Below the pieces are notes generated by a model. The model saw only the letters and a program-made list of their open reading frames with translations. It searched no databases and was not told the DNA's origin. This document shows positions 36,835-45,726 of a stretch of 64,000 nt of DNA, in pieces (position 1 is the stretch's first letter; each line of letters starts with the position of its first letter). The stretch comes from Martelella lutilitoris (lineage in GTDB: Bacteria > Pseudomonadota > Alphaproteobacteria > Rhizobiales > Rhizobiaceae). The translations under genes and the position numbers were made by a program. The stretch spans positions 221,436-285,435 of the forward strand of contig NZ_VCLB01000009.1 in NCBI RefSeq assembly GCF_005924265.1, given 5' to 3'.

Positions 36835-38364
36835 TCAACCGTTGAGATAGGGCATCGGGTCCACGGCCTTGGTGTTGTCGCGAACCTCGAAATGGACCAT
36901 GGGGCGCGTCGCCCTTCCGGTCATGCCGGAGGTGGCAATCGTCTGGCCGCGCTGGACGCTGTCGCCGCGCTTGACCTTCAGTTCCTCGGCATAGCCGTAG
37001 ACGGTCACGCGGCCGTCATCATGACGGATGAGGATGGCGTTGCCGTAGTCGGACAGGCCGTCATCGGCATAGACGACGACGCCGTTCTCGGCGGCCTTGA
37101 TCGGCGTGCCCTGCGGCACGGAAATGTCGATGCCCTCGGAAAGATCGTCGCCGTCCGGCTGGCCGAAGCCGACCACCACAGCGCCCTTCACCGGCCAGCG
37201 ATAGGTGGCAATGCCCGTGCCTTCGGGAACGGCCTCGCCGGCATCGGAGCGCACTGCGACTTCTTCAACGACAACCTCCTGCTGCTCGGCCGCCGGCGGC
37301 TGATAGGGTTTCGGGTTGCCCGAGGCAGCGGTTTTCTGCTGCGACTGCTGCGGTGCGGGCTTTTCTGCCGTCTGCACCGGGGTCACGGGCTGGGCCGGCG
37401 CGGCGCCGCCGGTCGGGATGGCCAGCGTCTGGCCAATCCGGATATTGGACGAGGTCAAACCGTTGGCCGCCTTCAGCGAATCGACGGTCACGCCGTTGGC
37501 CTTGGCGATCGTGTAGAGGCTGTCGCCGCTCTTGACGGTATAGACATTGCCGCTGGCCGGCATTCGCCCGTCACCGCTCTGGCCGGTCGAAGCGGACGAT
37601 GTCGCGCTGGCGCCGGTTGCGCCGGCGCTCTGCTTTTCGCGGCTTCCCGGCGTGGTCGGCAGCACGGCGACGCGTTGATCGGGCACGTTGGACGGCGTCG
37701 GAACGGGGGCTGCCGGCGGCAACCCCTGGGCCTCGGCCGTCGCCTTGGCGGCGGAGGACTGGGTGGAGACCAGCGGCACGAGCAGCACCTGGCCCGCGCG
37801 CACCTGCGAGGCGCTCGTCAACCCGTTCAGCCGCAGGATATCCTGTTCCGTGGCGCCGTTGCGCGCGGCAAAGGCGGCAAGCGTTTCGTCGGAGCGGATC
37901 ATCACCCGTTTGGCGGCGACATCCTGCGTGCGCGACGGCAAGCTGCTCGGCGCGCCGACGGCCGGCTGCTGCTGGCTGTATGTCGTCGATGGATTGGCAG
38001 GCTGGGTCACGGCCGCGGTCTGCACCGGCTGCGGCGACGGCAGGCTGCCGTTTTGCACCGCCACCGGCGTCGTCGCCATGCGTGCGCCGGAACCTGCGGT
38101 GGTCGCGGTGTTGATCGGCTGACGGCTGACGACGGCCGAATTCTGTGACGGAAGCGCCTGGTAGCCGCCGGTTCCGACATTTTCCGGAGGCACCATCTGC
38201 TGGTATTGCGGGACGCCGGAAACAGAACCCGTCGTCATCGTATCGGGGTTGCTGCCGAGCCGTGCGCTCTGTGAACTGCAGCTTGCCGCCATGATGGCGA
38301 GCGCCGAAACAAACAGAATACGCTGTGTTGCCTTGCCGCCTTCCGGCACACCTGAAATACGCAT
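36835..38364 (-). CDS. LysM/LytM-domain envelope lipoprotein (NlpD-like)
   Basis: This 509-residue lipoprotein has a signal peptide and lipobox IMAASC (Cys near 29). A low-complexity Ser/Gln/Thr region follows, then two LysM repeats (about 170-215, RSDETLAAFAARNG; about 275-320, VKSGDSLYTIAKANG), a Pro/Gln-rich linker, and a C-terminal M23 domain (about 385-505). The first zinc ligand is missing: SEGIDI replaces the HxGxDI pattern, and only one His is left in MVHFEVR. It is therefore probably inactive as a peptidase and acts as an activator of cell-wall amidases, as NlpD and EnvC do. Its place downstream of surE and pcm matches the surE-pcm-nlpD order of other proteobacteria. Confidence 0.92.
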   Translation of the reverse strand: MRISGVPEGGKATQRILFVSALAIMAASCSSQSARLGSNPDTMTTGSVSGVPQYQQMVPPENVGTGGYQALPSQNSAVVSRQPINTATTAGSGARMATTPVAVQNGSLPSPQPVQTAAVTQPANPSTTYSQQQPAVGAPSSLPSRTQDVAAKRVMIRSDETLAAFAARNGATEQDILRLNGLTSASQVRAGQVLLVPLVSTQSSAAKATAEAQGLPPAAPVPTPSNVPDQRVAVLPTTPGSREKQSAGATGASATSSASTGQSGDGRMPASGNVYTVKSGDSLYTIAKANGVTVDSLKAANGLTSSNIRIGQTLAIPTGGAAPAQPVTPVQTAEKPAPQQSQQKTAASGNPKPYQPPAAEQQEVVVEEVAVRSDAGEAVPEGTGIATYRWPVKGAVVVGFGQPDGDDLSEGIDISVPQGTPIKAAENGVVVYADDGLSDYGNAILIRHDDGRVTVYGYAEELKVKRGDSVQRGQTIATSGMTGRATRPMVHFEVRDNTKAVDPMPYLNG

Positions 38365-38531
38365 GAACCGACCCTGTACGCTTGAACTCTTTACTGCACC
38401 GTTTTTAACCCTAACAGAGTTACCGTGCGGTTAAGGCGCGGGCGACAATGCAGAAAATCAGTTTCAAGGGGGATTGGAGAGCCGGAAAGACGCCACGCAT
38501 GGCAGGCCGGAACGGCCCGCGTGGAAGAGCC

Positions 38532-39191
38532 TTACAGCGCTTTCGAAAGGCCGCGCTCGGCGGCAAGATAGGGAACCTCGAACAGGTCCTGACGTTCGAA
38601 CCGGCTGCCGATCCGCGTCATGCGCACCATCAGCGGCGGCGCTCCCTCGCGGATCAGCGGGGCCATGATCACACCGTTGGAGACAAGCTGCTCGACGCGG
38701 GCGCGCGGAATTTCCGGCAGGGCCACCGTGTAGAAGATCCGGTCGAAGGTCCCCTCACCGCTCAAGCCCTCGCGGCCATCGGCCTGGCGTACGACCACGC
38801 TTTTGAGCGCGAGGTCCGCCATGCGCTTGCGGGCGAGATCGGCAAGCGTGCGATAGCGTTCCACGCTCAGCACCCGCTCGGCAATCCGCCCCATGATGGC
38901 GGCGGTGTAGCCGGAACCGGTCCCGACCTCCAGGACGCGCTGGCCGGGCTTCACCTTGAGGATATCGATCAGGCGGATGGCAAGATCCGCGCCTTCCATG
39001 AAGGCCCCGCATTCGATCGGGATCGACCGGCCCGAATAGGCATAGGGCGACATGTGCGAGGGCGTGAAAGCGGTGCGCGGGGTAGCCTCCACGGCGGAGA
39101 GGAGATCGAGATTGGTGACGCCGCTCGCTCTCAGCCGCATCACCATGGCGGCAAATCCCTCACGTTCCTGAAGCTTCGTCGCCACCGTCAA
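38532..39191 (-). CDS. pcm: Protein-L-isoaspartate O-methyltransferase
   Basis: This 219-residue SAM-dependent enzyme repairs isoaspartyl residues in damaged proteins. The SAM motif I is VLEVGTGSGYTAAIMG near residue 85, and the family-typical RTAFTPSHMSPYAYSG lies near 40. It starts 10 bases after surE on the same strand. Annotated lengths near 215-220 are normal for alphaproteobacteria. Confidence 0.95.
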   Translation of the reverse strand: MTVATKLQEREGFAAMVMRLRASGVTNLDLLSAVEATPRTAFTPSHMSPYAYSGRSIPIECGAFMEGADLAIRLIDILKVKPGQRVLEVGTGSGYTAAIMGRIAERVLSVERYRTLADLARKRMADLALKSVVVRQADGREGLSGEGTFDRIFYTVALPEIPRARVEQLVSNGVIMAPLIREGAPPLMVRMTRIGSRFERQDLFEVPYLAAERGLSKAL

Positions 39192-39201
39192 ACCTCGTCA
39201 T

Positions 39202-39957
39202 TTACGCAAGCGCTTTGGCGATCCTGTCGCGAACCGCATGATCGGTCAAGTCGAGCTTCAGCGGCGTCACCGAGACATGGTTTTCGCCGACCGCATTGAG
39301 GTCGCTGTCATGGTCAAAGGCGCTCAGCCGCTCGCGGAAGGTCAGCCAGTAATAGGGCAGACCGCGCCCGTCTGTGCGTTTTTCAACCGAAAGACCCGAT
39401 TCGAGCTTGCCCTGCGTCGTCACCCGCACGCCCTGGACGTCTTCCGGCGCGCAGCACGGGAAGTTGACGTTGAAGAACGTGCCTTCCGGCAGTTCGAGCG
39501 GCAGGAGTTTGCGAATCAGCGGCAGGGCGTGACGCTCGGCCACCTCCCAGGGGAAATAGCGGCCATTGTCATAACGCCCGGTCTGGCTGAGCGCGATCGA
39601 CTTCACCCCCTGAAGCGTGCCCTCGATTGCCGCGGCAATGGTGCCGGAATAGGTGACGTCATCGGCCATGTTGGCGCCGGAATTGATACCGGAGAGGATC
39701 AGATCCGGCGCTTCCGGCAACACCTCGCGCGCAGCCATGATGACGCAGTCGGTCGGCGTGCCGCGCAGGGCGAACTGCTTTTCGCCCATCTGACGCAGCC
39801 GAAGCGGCTCGGAGAGTGTCAACGAATGGGCAAGACCGCTCTGGTCGGTCTCCGGCGCAACGGTCCAAACGTCGTCCGACAATTGTGTCGCGATTTTCTG
39901 GAGCACGGCCAGGCCGGGACCGTGAATGCCGTCATCATTGGTCAGCAGAATACGCAT
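39202..39957 (-). CDS. surE: 5'/3'-nucleotidase SurE
   Basis: This 251-residue survival protein removes phosphate from nucleoside monophosphates. The N-terminal metal motif [16 protein letters not shown] holds the two Asp ligands at 8 and 9. A conserved [19 protein letters not shown] segment near 90 carries the Asn ligand. It sits between serS (9 bases upstream) and pcm (10 bases downstream). Confidence 0.97.
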   Translation of the reverse strand: MRILLTNDDGIHGPGLAVLQKIATQLSDDVWTVAPETDQSGLAHSLTLSEPLRLRQMGEKQFALRGTPTDCVIMAAREVLPEAPDLILSGINSGANMADDVTYSGTIAAAIEGTLQGVKSIALSQTGRYDNGRYFPWEVAERHALPLIRKLLPLELPEGTFFNVNFPCCAPEDVQGVRVTTQGKLESGLSVEKRTDGRGLPYYWLTFRERLSAFDHDSDLNAVGENHVSVTPLKLDLTDHAVRDRIAKALA

Positions 39958-39966
39958 GGTCGCGGC

Positions 39967-41250
39967 TCACTCCCCGGCTTCGATCTTGGTCTTGCCGCCC
40001 ATATAGGGAACGAGAACGTCCGGGATCGTCACAGAACCGTCTTCGTTCAGATAGTTCTCGACGACGGCGATCAGCGCGCGGCCGACCGCCACGCCCGAAC
40101 CGTTCAGCGTATGGACGAAACGCGTCGCCTTCTCGTCTTTCGGCCGGTAGCGGGCATTCATCCGGCGGGACTGGAAATCGCCGCAGACCGAGCAGGAGGA
40201 AATCTCCCGATAGGTATCCTGTCCGGGAAGCCAGACCTCGATGTCATAGGTCTTGCGGGCGGAAAAGCCCATGTCCCCGGTCGAAAGCGCGACGACGCGG
40301 TAATGCAGGCCAAGCGCCTGCAGCACGTCCTCGGCCGCCGATGTCATCCGCTCCAGTTCGTCAAGCGAGCTCTCGGCGTCGGTGATCGACACCATCTCGC
40401 ATTTCAGGAACTGGTGCTGGCGCAACATGCCGCGCGTGTCGCGGCCGGCAGAGCCCGCCTCCGATCGGAAGCAGTATGTCAGCGCTGTGTAACGCAGCGG
40501 CAGCGTCTCGGCCGGAAGAATGTCGCCGGCGACGAGATTGGTGAGCGGCACTTCCGCCGTCGGGATCATCCAGCGGTCTTCGGACGCCTTGAACAGGTCC
40601 TCGGCGAATTTCGGCAGCTGGCCGGTGCCATAAAGGGCCGCATCGCGCACCAGAAGCGGCGGGCTGACTTCCCTGTAGCCATGCTTTTCGGTGTGCATGT
40701 CGATCATGAACTGGCCGAGCGCCCGCTCCAGCCGCGCGAAAGCGCCGCTCAGAACCGTGAAGCGCGAACCGGACAGCTTCGCCGCCCGCTCGAAATCCAT
40801 GCCGCCGAGCGCTTCGCCGATCTCGTAGTGCTCCTTCGGCGTATGGTTCCACGACGGCTTCTCGCCCCATTTGCGGATTTCGACGTTGTCGTCCTCGTCC
40901 TCGCCGACCGGCACATCGTCGAGCGGGACGTTCGGAATGCCCGACAGCAGATCTTCGAGGGCAGCGCCGACCGAGCGTTCCTCGTCCTCGAGCGTCGGCA
41001 TGGCCGATTTGATCTCCGCGACCTCGGCCTTCAGCTTTTCGGCAAGCGCGGTGTCCTTCTTGCCCATCGCCGCGCCGATTTCCTTCGAGGCGGCGTTGCG
41101 GCGGGACTGCATTTCCTGCAGGCGCTGGAGAACGGATCGGCGCTTCTCGTCAAGTCGGACAACCTCCGCCGCAAGCGGCGCGGCGCCGCGCGTCGCAAGG
41201 GCTGCGTCCAGCGCTTCGGGGTTTTCGCGAATCCATTTGATATCGAGCAT
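39967..41250 (-). CDS. serS: Seryl-tRNA synthetase
   Basis: This 427-residue class II synthetase begins with a long coiled-coil arm (about 25-105, EEKR and [11 protein letters not shown] pattern) that grips the long variable arm of tRNA-Ser. It ends with the catalytic domain: motif 2 [17 protein letters not shown] is near 270, and motif 3 [15 protein letters not shown] near 385. I chose ATG 41250 ([10 protein letters not shown]), the universal SerS start; an upstream ATG at 41337 would read through leader hairpins. Two tandem hairpins lie just upstream. Confidence 0.97.
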   Translation of the reverse strand: MLDIKWIRENPEALDAALATRGAAPLAAEVVRLDEKRRSVLQRLQEMQSRRNAASKEIGAAMGKKDTALAEKLKAEVAEIKSAMPTLEDEERSVGAALEDLLSGIPNVPLDDVPVGEDEDDNVEIRKWGEKPSWNHTPKEHYEIGEALGGMDFERAAKLSGSRFTVLSGAFARLERALGQFMIDMHTEKHGYREVSPPLLVRDAALYGTGQLPKFAEDLFKASEDRWMIPTAEVPLTNLVAGDILPAETLPLRYTALTYCFRSEAGSAGRDTRGMLRQHQFLKCEMVSITDAESSLDELERMTSAAEDVLQALGLHYRVVALSTGDMGFSARKTYDIEVWLPGQDTYREISSCSVCGDFQSRRMNARYRPKDEKATRFVHTLNGSGVAVGRALIAVVENYLNEDGSVTIPDVLVPYMGGKTKIEAGE

Positions 41251-41270
41251 CGTTCCTGCTTTCCCATGAC

Positions 41271-41306
41271 GAAGAAAAGGCCGCCGGCGCGTCAGCGTCA
41301 GCGGCC
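41271..41306 (-). terminator. Terminator-like hairpin just upstream of serS
   Basis: On the minus strand GGCCGC (41306-41301) pairs with GCGGCC (41284-41279) and is followed by TTTTCTTC (41278-41271). It ends only 20 bases before the serS ATG, so either it closes the tat transcript with little room for a serS promoter, or it attenuates serS. Confidence 0.55.
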
Positions 41307-41322
41307 CTCTTGTGCCCAACTC

Positions 41323-41353
41323 ATCCTCAAAGCGCAAGACACGCTTTGAGGAT
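41323..41353 (-). other. Perfect hairpin after tatC
   Basis: ATCCTCAAAGCG and CGCTTTGAGGAT form a 12-bp perfect stem with a 7-base loop, 5 bases after the tatC stop codon. No T-run follows on the minus strand. It may protect the 3' end of the tat mRNA or act together with the next hairpin. Confidence 0.6.
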
Positions 41354-41358
41354 ATAGC

Positions 41359-42186
41359 CTAAGTTTCGTCCTCCGGCGGCGTCTCCTCGCTCGCCGCCTC
41401 GGCCTGCTCCTCTTTCCGGCGACGCTCGACCAGCTTGGCGGCATAGATGGCCACTTCGTAGAGCAGAACGGTCGGCAGCGCCAGGCCGAGCTGGGAGAGC
41501 GGATCCGGCGGCGTCAGAACGGCGGCGATGATAAAGGCGATGACGATGGCGAACTTGCGCTGCTTGGCAAGCCATTCCGCGGTCACGAGGCCGGCACGCG
41601 ACAGTAGCGTGGTCACGACCGGCAGCTGAAACACCAGCCCGAAGGCCAGCACCAGCGACATGATCAGGCTCAGATATTCCGAAACCTTCGGCAGAAGCGA
41701 GATCGCAACCTCGCCGCTTTCCGGCGTCTGTTGCATGCCGAGGAAGAACAGCATGACGACGGGAATGAGGAAGAAGTAGACGATCGCACCGCCGATGACG
41801 AAGAGGATCGGCGAGGCAACCAGGAACGGCAGGAAGGCCGAGCGCTCGTTCTTGTAAAGCCCAGGGGCAACGAAACTGTAAACCTGGAAGGCGATCACCG
41901 GAAAGGCGATCAGCAGGCCGCCGAACAGCGAAATCTTGATCTGCGTGAAGAAGAATTCCTGTGGCGCGGTATAGATCAGCTGCATCTTGTCCGGGTCGAG
42001 ACCCGACCAGATCACCGCCCATTTATAAGGCAGAACCAGCAGATTGAAGAGGTCCTTGGCAAAGGCGAAACAGAGCAGGAAACCGGCAAAGAAGGCGGCG
42101 AGCGACCACACCAGCCGCTTCCGGAGCTCGATCAGATGCTCGACAAGCGGCTGCGGCTTGTCGTCGATATCATTTCCGGCGCTCAT
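41359..42186 (-). CDS. tatC: Twin-arginine translocase subunit TatC
   Basis: This 275-residue, six-helix membrane protein is the signal-peptide receptor of the Tat pathway. The N-terminal motif PLVEHLIELRKRL (about 13-25) and the first-loop APQEFFFTQIKISL segment (near 85) carry the residues that bind the twin-arginine signal. The tail is acidic and charged. Its ATG overlaps the tatB stop by 4 bases. Confidence 0.97.
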   Translation of the reverse strand: MSAGNDIDDKPQPLVEHLIELRKRLVWSLAAFFAGFLLCFAFAKDLFNLLVLPYKWAVIWSGLDPDKMQLIYTAPQEFFFTQIKISLFGGLLIAFPVIAFQVYSFVAPGLYKNERSAFLPFLVASPILFVIGGAIVYFFLIPVVMLFFLGMQQTPESGEVAISLLPKVSEYLSLIMSLVLAFGLVFQLPVVTTLLSRAGLVTAEWLAKQRKFAIVIAFIIAAVLTPPDPLSQLGLALPTVLLYEVAIYAAKLVERRRKEEQAEAASEETPPEDET

Positions 42187-42746
42187 CGGCCGTTCCTCCG
42201 CCCGCCTGAGCGTCCCTTGCTTGTCTTCGTCGGTCGCGCCGTTCCCCTGTATCCGGGTCGTCGGCTCATCAGCCCGTCATCCTGACGCTTTGAAACGAGC
42301 TCGGCGGCCTGTTCCTCTTCCTTGCGGACGGCCTTCTGGAAGACGTTTTCCGGCGTGAAGGCCGGCTGTGCGCCGGGCGTCGGATAGGAGGCCTTCGGCA
42401 GGTCCGGCTTGTCGGACGTCGTCGCCTTCGGCTTGTTTTCAAGCGAGGTCGAGGTCTTCAGATCCGACTGGATATCGCGCGCCGTCTGACGCAACGGACT
42501 GACGGCATCACGCAACTGATTGGCAGGATTGAGTTTTCTCACGTCCCTGATGGCGGAGGAAACGTCTTCCATATCCGCCTCTTTCAGCGCGTCATCCATC
42601 TGCGAACGGAAGTCCGTCGCCATACGCCGCATCTTGGTCATGGTCTTGCCGAAGGTCCGCAGGACATGCGGAAGCTCCCTCGGGCCGACGACGACGACCA
42701 GCACGATCGCGACGACCAGAAGCTCCGTCCAGCCAATATCAAGCAT
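42183..42746 (-). CDS. tatB: Sec-independent translocase subunit TatB
   Basis: This 187-residue protein has an N-terminal helix (MLDIGWTELLVVAIVLVVVV), a GPRELPHVLRTFGK hinge, an amphipathic helix and a long disordered tail rich in Pro, Lys and Arg. It cooperates with TatC in binding folded cargo. It is 43 bases after tatA and overlaps tatC. Confidence 0.96.
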   Translation of the reverse strand: MLDIGWTELLVVAIVLVVVVGPRELPHVLRTFGKTMTKMRRMATDFRSQMDDALKEADMEDVSSAIRDVRKLNPANQLRDAVSPLRQTARDIQSDLKTSTSLENKPKATTSDKPDLPKASYPTPGAQPAFTPENVFQKAVRKEEEQAAELVSKRQDDGLMSRRPGYRGTARPTKTSKGRSGGRRNGR

Positions 42747-42789
42747 TCACATTCTCCTGCAGACAGCCGGAAGGCTGTCCGACACCGTG

Positions 42790-42996
42790 TCAGCCCTGCT
42801 TGGTCTTTTCGTCTGCCCTGTGCTCGACAGTCTTGTCATTGTCCGACGGCTTTTCGTCCTCGTCGGAAATGCCCTTCTTGAAGCTCTTGATGCCCTTTGC
42901 GACATCGCCCATCAGTTCGGGGATCTTGCCGCGGCCAAACAGCAGGACGACAATCGCGAGAATGATCAGCAACTGCCAGATACCGAGATTACCCAT
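42790..42996 (-). CDS. tatA: Sec-independent translocase subunit TatA
   Basis: This 68-residue protein has the short helix [20 protein letters not shown], the [12 protein letters not shown] hinge and an acidic tail. It forms the pore-like assemblies of the Tat system. I chose ATG 42996 (MGNLGIW), the family start; an upstream start would add seven residues. The preceding gene on the strand is an ABC ATPase 42 bases away, which is not the usual neighbour. Confidence 0.95.
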   Translation of the reverse strand: MGNLGIWQLLIILAIVVLLFGRGKIPELMGDVAKGIKSFKKGISDEDEKPSDNDKTVEHRADEKTKQG

Positions 42997-43038
42997 GGCC
43001 AATTCTCCTGTTACCACTTTGTCTCAGGTGTAAGGGGT

Positions 43039-44124
43039 TTACGGTTGTTTTTCAAACATCAAAATCGCGTCTTCGACAACAAAGAGGAAAACACGGCTAA
43101 TACCTTCGGCGAGCATGCCGGCGCCGATGCTCGCTTCCACCGTCGCTCCGCCCTCTTCCAGGGCAAGCGTCAGGTGCTCCGAAGTGCCGAGATAGCGGCG
43201 GTCGATGACGCTGGCCGGCACTGTGCCAGGCTGCTCGACCGTGGCCACGCGGATATCGCTGAACCGCACGGCAAGCGTCAATTCCCCCGCGGTCACGTTT
43301 TCAGGAGCGCGGCGCGTGCCGAACGGCGTTTCGACGAGGCCGTTGCGGGCGACTGCCTCGAAACGGTTGATCTCTGAGAAGAAGGACGCCGCGAAAACGC
43401 TGCCGGGATGAAGGAACAGGTCGCGCGCGCTGCCGGTCTGCACCAGTTCGCCATCCTTCAGAAGCGCGATCTGGTCGGCCATGCCCATCGCCTCCTCCGG
43501 ATCATGGGTCACGATCACCACCGTTGCACCCGTCTCGCGCAGAACCGAGAGCGTGTCGGCCCGCACCTGGTCCTTCAGCCGCGAATCGAGCCCGGAGAAC
43601 GGCTCGTCCATCAACAGCACGGAGGGCTTGGGGGCGACAGCGCGGGCTAGCGCCACGCGTTGCTGCTCGCCGCCTGACAGCATATGCGGATATTTGCCCT
43701 CGTAGCCGGCAAGCCCGACCCGCGCCAGGGCTTCGCCCGCTGCCGCCTGACGGCTTGCCTTCGACAGATGCGTCAGGCCGAAGGCGACATTGGCGCCGAC
43801 CGTCATATGGGGAAAAAGCGCGAAATCCTGGAACATCAGGCCGACGCCGCGCTGCTCCGGCGGCAGGAAGGCGTGAGGTCCGCTGACCTCGACATCATTG
43901 ATGAGCAACCGTCCGCCGCGCGGCACCTCAAGCCCGGCCGCGATCCTGAGCAAGGTGCTCTTGCCGGAACCGGACGGGCCAAGCAAGCACAAAACCCTGC
44001 CGGGAAACGCCGTCAGCGACACGTCGCGAACGACGTCGCGTCCGCCATAGCCGTGACGAATATGCTCGAAACGCAATCGGGCGGCCGTGCCGCTTGCGCC
44101 CAGGTTCAGCGCCTGAAGGTTCAT
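43039..44124 (-). CDS. Orphan ABC transporter ATPase, FbpC/PotA type
   Basis: This 361-residue ATPase has Walker A GPSGSGKST near residue 49, Q-loop LMFQDFALFPH, signature LSGGEQQR, Walker B VLLMDEP and H-loop VTHDPEEAM, followed by a C-terminal TOBE region (about 280-355). The family drives importers of ferric iron, polyamines or sulfate-like anions. No permease or binding protein is encoded within reach, so its partners must lie elsewhere. It is placed between scpB and tatA, with 53 and 42 bases on its sides, inside an otherwise conserved housekeeping run. The pattern VGLMFQDFALFPHMTVG is most like FbpC, but this alone does not settle the substrate. Confidence 0.85.
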   Translation of the reverse strand: MNLQALNLGASGTAARLRFEHIRHGYGGRDVVRDVSLTAFPGRVLCLLGPSGSGKSTLLRIAAGLEVPRGGRLLINDVEVSGPHAFLPPEQRGVGLMFQDFALFPHMTVGANVAFGLTHLSKASRQAAAGEALARVGLAGYEGKYPHMLSGGEQQRVALARAVAPKPSVLLMDEPFSGLDSRLKDQVRADTLSVLRETGATVVIVTHDPEEAMGMADQIALLKDGELVQTGSARDLFLHPGSVFAASFFSEINRFEAVARNGLVETPFGTRRAPENVTAGELTLAVRFSDIRVATVEQPGTVPASVIDRRYLGTSEHLTLALEEGGATVEASIGAGMLAEGISRVFLFVVEDAILMFEKQP

Positions 44125-44177
44125 CCTCGCTCCAGAAGTTCCGGTGCGGCCGGTTCCGGCCGGTATTTTTCTAGAGC

Positions 44178-44894
44178 TTATTCATCATGTTTGCCGCCCG
44201 GTGTCAAAAGGCCGAGATCCTCCAGATCGGCGGCATCCAGCGGATCCTCGTCATCGGCAAGGTCCTCGTCGTCATTGAGCGGCAGCGGAATCTGGAAACC
44301 GGGCGGAATGCGGCCAGACAACAGCCCGGCGCCGCGCAGCTCTTCGAGCCCCGGCAGATCGCGGATTTCCTCAAGGCCGAAATGGTCGAGAAAGGCGCGC
44401 GTCGTGCCCATGGTGACGGGCCGGCCCGGCGTGCGCCGCCGCCCGCGAAAGCGGACAAAGCCCGCCTCCATCAGCACGTCCAGCGTGCCCTTGGAGGTTT
44501 GGACGCCGCGGATTTCCTCGATTTCGGCACGGGTCACCGGCTGGTGATAGGCGATGATCGACAGCACTTCGAGGGCCGCGCGCGTGAGCTTGCGGGCCTC
44601 GCGCTCGCCGCGATGGATGACGAAGGAGAGATCGGGCGCTGTGCGAAACGCCCAGTGGTCCTCGACGCGCACCAGATTGACGCCGCGATTGGCATACGCC
44701 TCCTTCAACCCCGCCATCACCTCCCCGACATTGATGCCGTCCGGAATCCGCTCGGCGATATAGGCCTCGCTGACCGGTTCGGCAGAGGCAAACGCCAGCG
44801 CCTCGGCGATGCGCTCGGCTTCGAGCAGCAGTTCCGGGCTCGTCGCGGCCACGTCTTCCGGTTCTTGCGTCTCGTCAATCTCGTCGTCGCTCAT
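44178..44894 (-). CDS. scpB: Segregation and condensation protein B
   Basis: This 238-residue protein has two winged-helix domains (about 25-195). Typical segments are LTRAALEVLSIIAYHQPVTR near 105 and VQTSKGTLDVLMEAGFV near 135, and an acidic tail follows. It works with ScpA and the SMC ATPase in chromosome condensation. I chose ATG 44894, which overlaps the scpA stop by 4 bases; a longer frame would read through scpA. Confidence 0.95.
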   Translation of the reverse strand: MSDDEIDETQEPEDVAATSPELLLEAERIAEALAFASAEPVSEAYIAERIPDGINVGEVMAGLKEAYANRGVNLVRVEDHWAFRTAPDLSFVIHRGEREARKLTRAALEVLSIIAYHQPVTRAEIEEIRGVQTSKGTLDVLMEAGFVRFRGRRRTPGRPVTMGTTRAFLDHFGLEEIRDLPGLEELRGAGLLSGRIPPGFQIPLPLNDDEDLADDEDPLDAADLEDLGLLTPGGKHDE

Positions 44895-45721
44895 TCGGCC
44901 GCCTCCCCCGAGATCGCGCCCGACTGCGGCAATCGGCCGCTGCCGCGCCGCATCAGGATCGGCGAAAAGGCTTCCTCCTGCCGCAGGTCGAGCCGCCCCT
45001 CGCGCACGAGCTCCAGAGACGCGGCAAAGGTGCTGGCAATCGCGGTGCGCATTTCTTCCGGGCGCGTGAGATAGCGCAGCAGATAGCGATCGAGCGCGGT
45101 CCATTCGCCGATCTCGCCAATCATGTCCTGCAGCCGTTCGCGCGCATCGGTCAGCGACCAGACCAGGCGCTTCTCGATGGTTACTTCGGTTACGGCCTGG
45201 CGCTGGCGGAGATTGGCATAGGCATCCAGAAGTTCATAAAGCGTCGCCGTGTAGGACGATCCGGTCTCGTCGGGAATATGCTCCGGCGCGCCGCGCTGGA
45301 AGGTATCGCGACCGAGCCGGTTGCGGTTGACGATCTTGGCGGCGGCATCGCGCATAGCCTCCAGCCGCTTCAGCCGGTGGGCGAGCGTTGCCGCCATGTC
45401 TTCGCCCGATGGTTCCTCGTCGCTTGCCCGGCGCGGAATCAAAAGCCGCGACTTGAGGTAGGCAAGCCAGGCCGCCATCACGAGATAGTCGGCGGCAAGC
45501 TCAATGCGGATGCGCCGCGCGCTCTCGATGAACTGGAGATACTGCTCGGCAAGCGCCAGAACGGAAATCCGCGCCAGATCCACCTTCTGCGTGCGGGCAA
45601 GGTGCAGCAGCAGGTCAAGCGGGCCTTCGAACCCGCCGACATCGATCACCAGCACGGCCTCGCCCGCGGCGCGAACCTCGACGGTTCCGTTCGGATTTTC
45701 CGGGAAGAAATCGTCCTGCAC
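44891..45721 (-). CDS. scpA: Segregation and condensation protein A
   Basis: This 276-residue kleisin bridges the SMC heads. The N-terminal motif FEGPLDLLLHLARTQKVDL (near 30-48) contacts the SMC neck, and a C-terminal winged helix contacts the SMC cap. It starts 5 bases after nagZ and overlaps scpB, matching the conserved nagZ-scpA-scpB order. Confidence 0.95.
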   Translation of the reverse strand: MQDDFFPENPNGTVEVRAAGEAVLVIDVGGFEGPLDLLLHLARTQKVDLARISVLALAEQYLQFIESARRIRIELAADYLVMAAWLAYLKSRLLIPRRASDEEPSGEDMAATLAHRLKRLEAMRDAAAKIVNRNRLGRDTFQRGAPEHIPDETGSSYTATLYELLDAYANLRQRQAVTEVTIEKRLVWSLTDARERLQDMIGEIGEWTALDRYLLRYLTRPEEMRTAIASTFAASLELVREGRLDLRQEEAFSPILMRRGSGRLPQSGAISGEAAE

Positions 45722-45726
45722 GCGGC

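Noticed and set aside
38402..38433. TTAACC...GGTTAA near the LytM gene as a CtrA site
   Set aside because: Spacing and flanks do not match the TTAA-N7-TTAA pattern.
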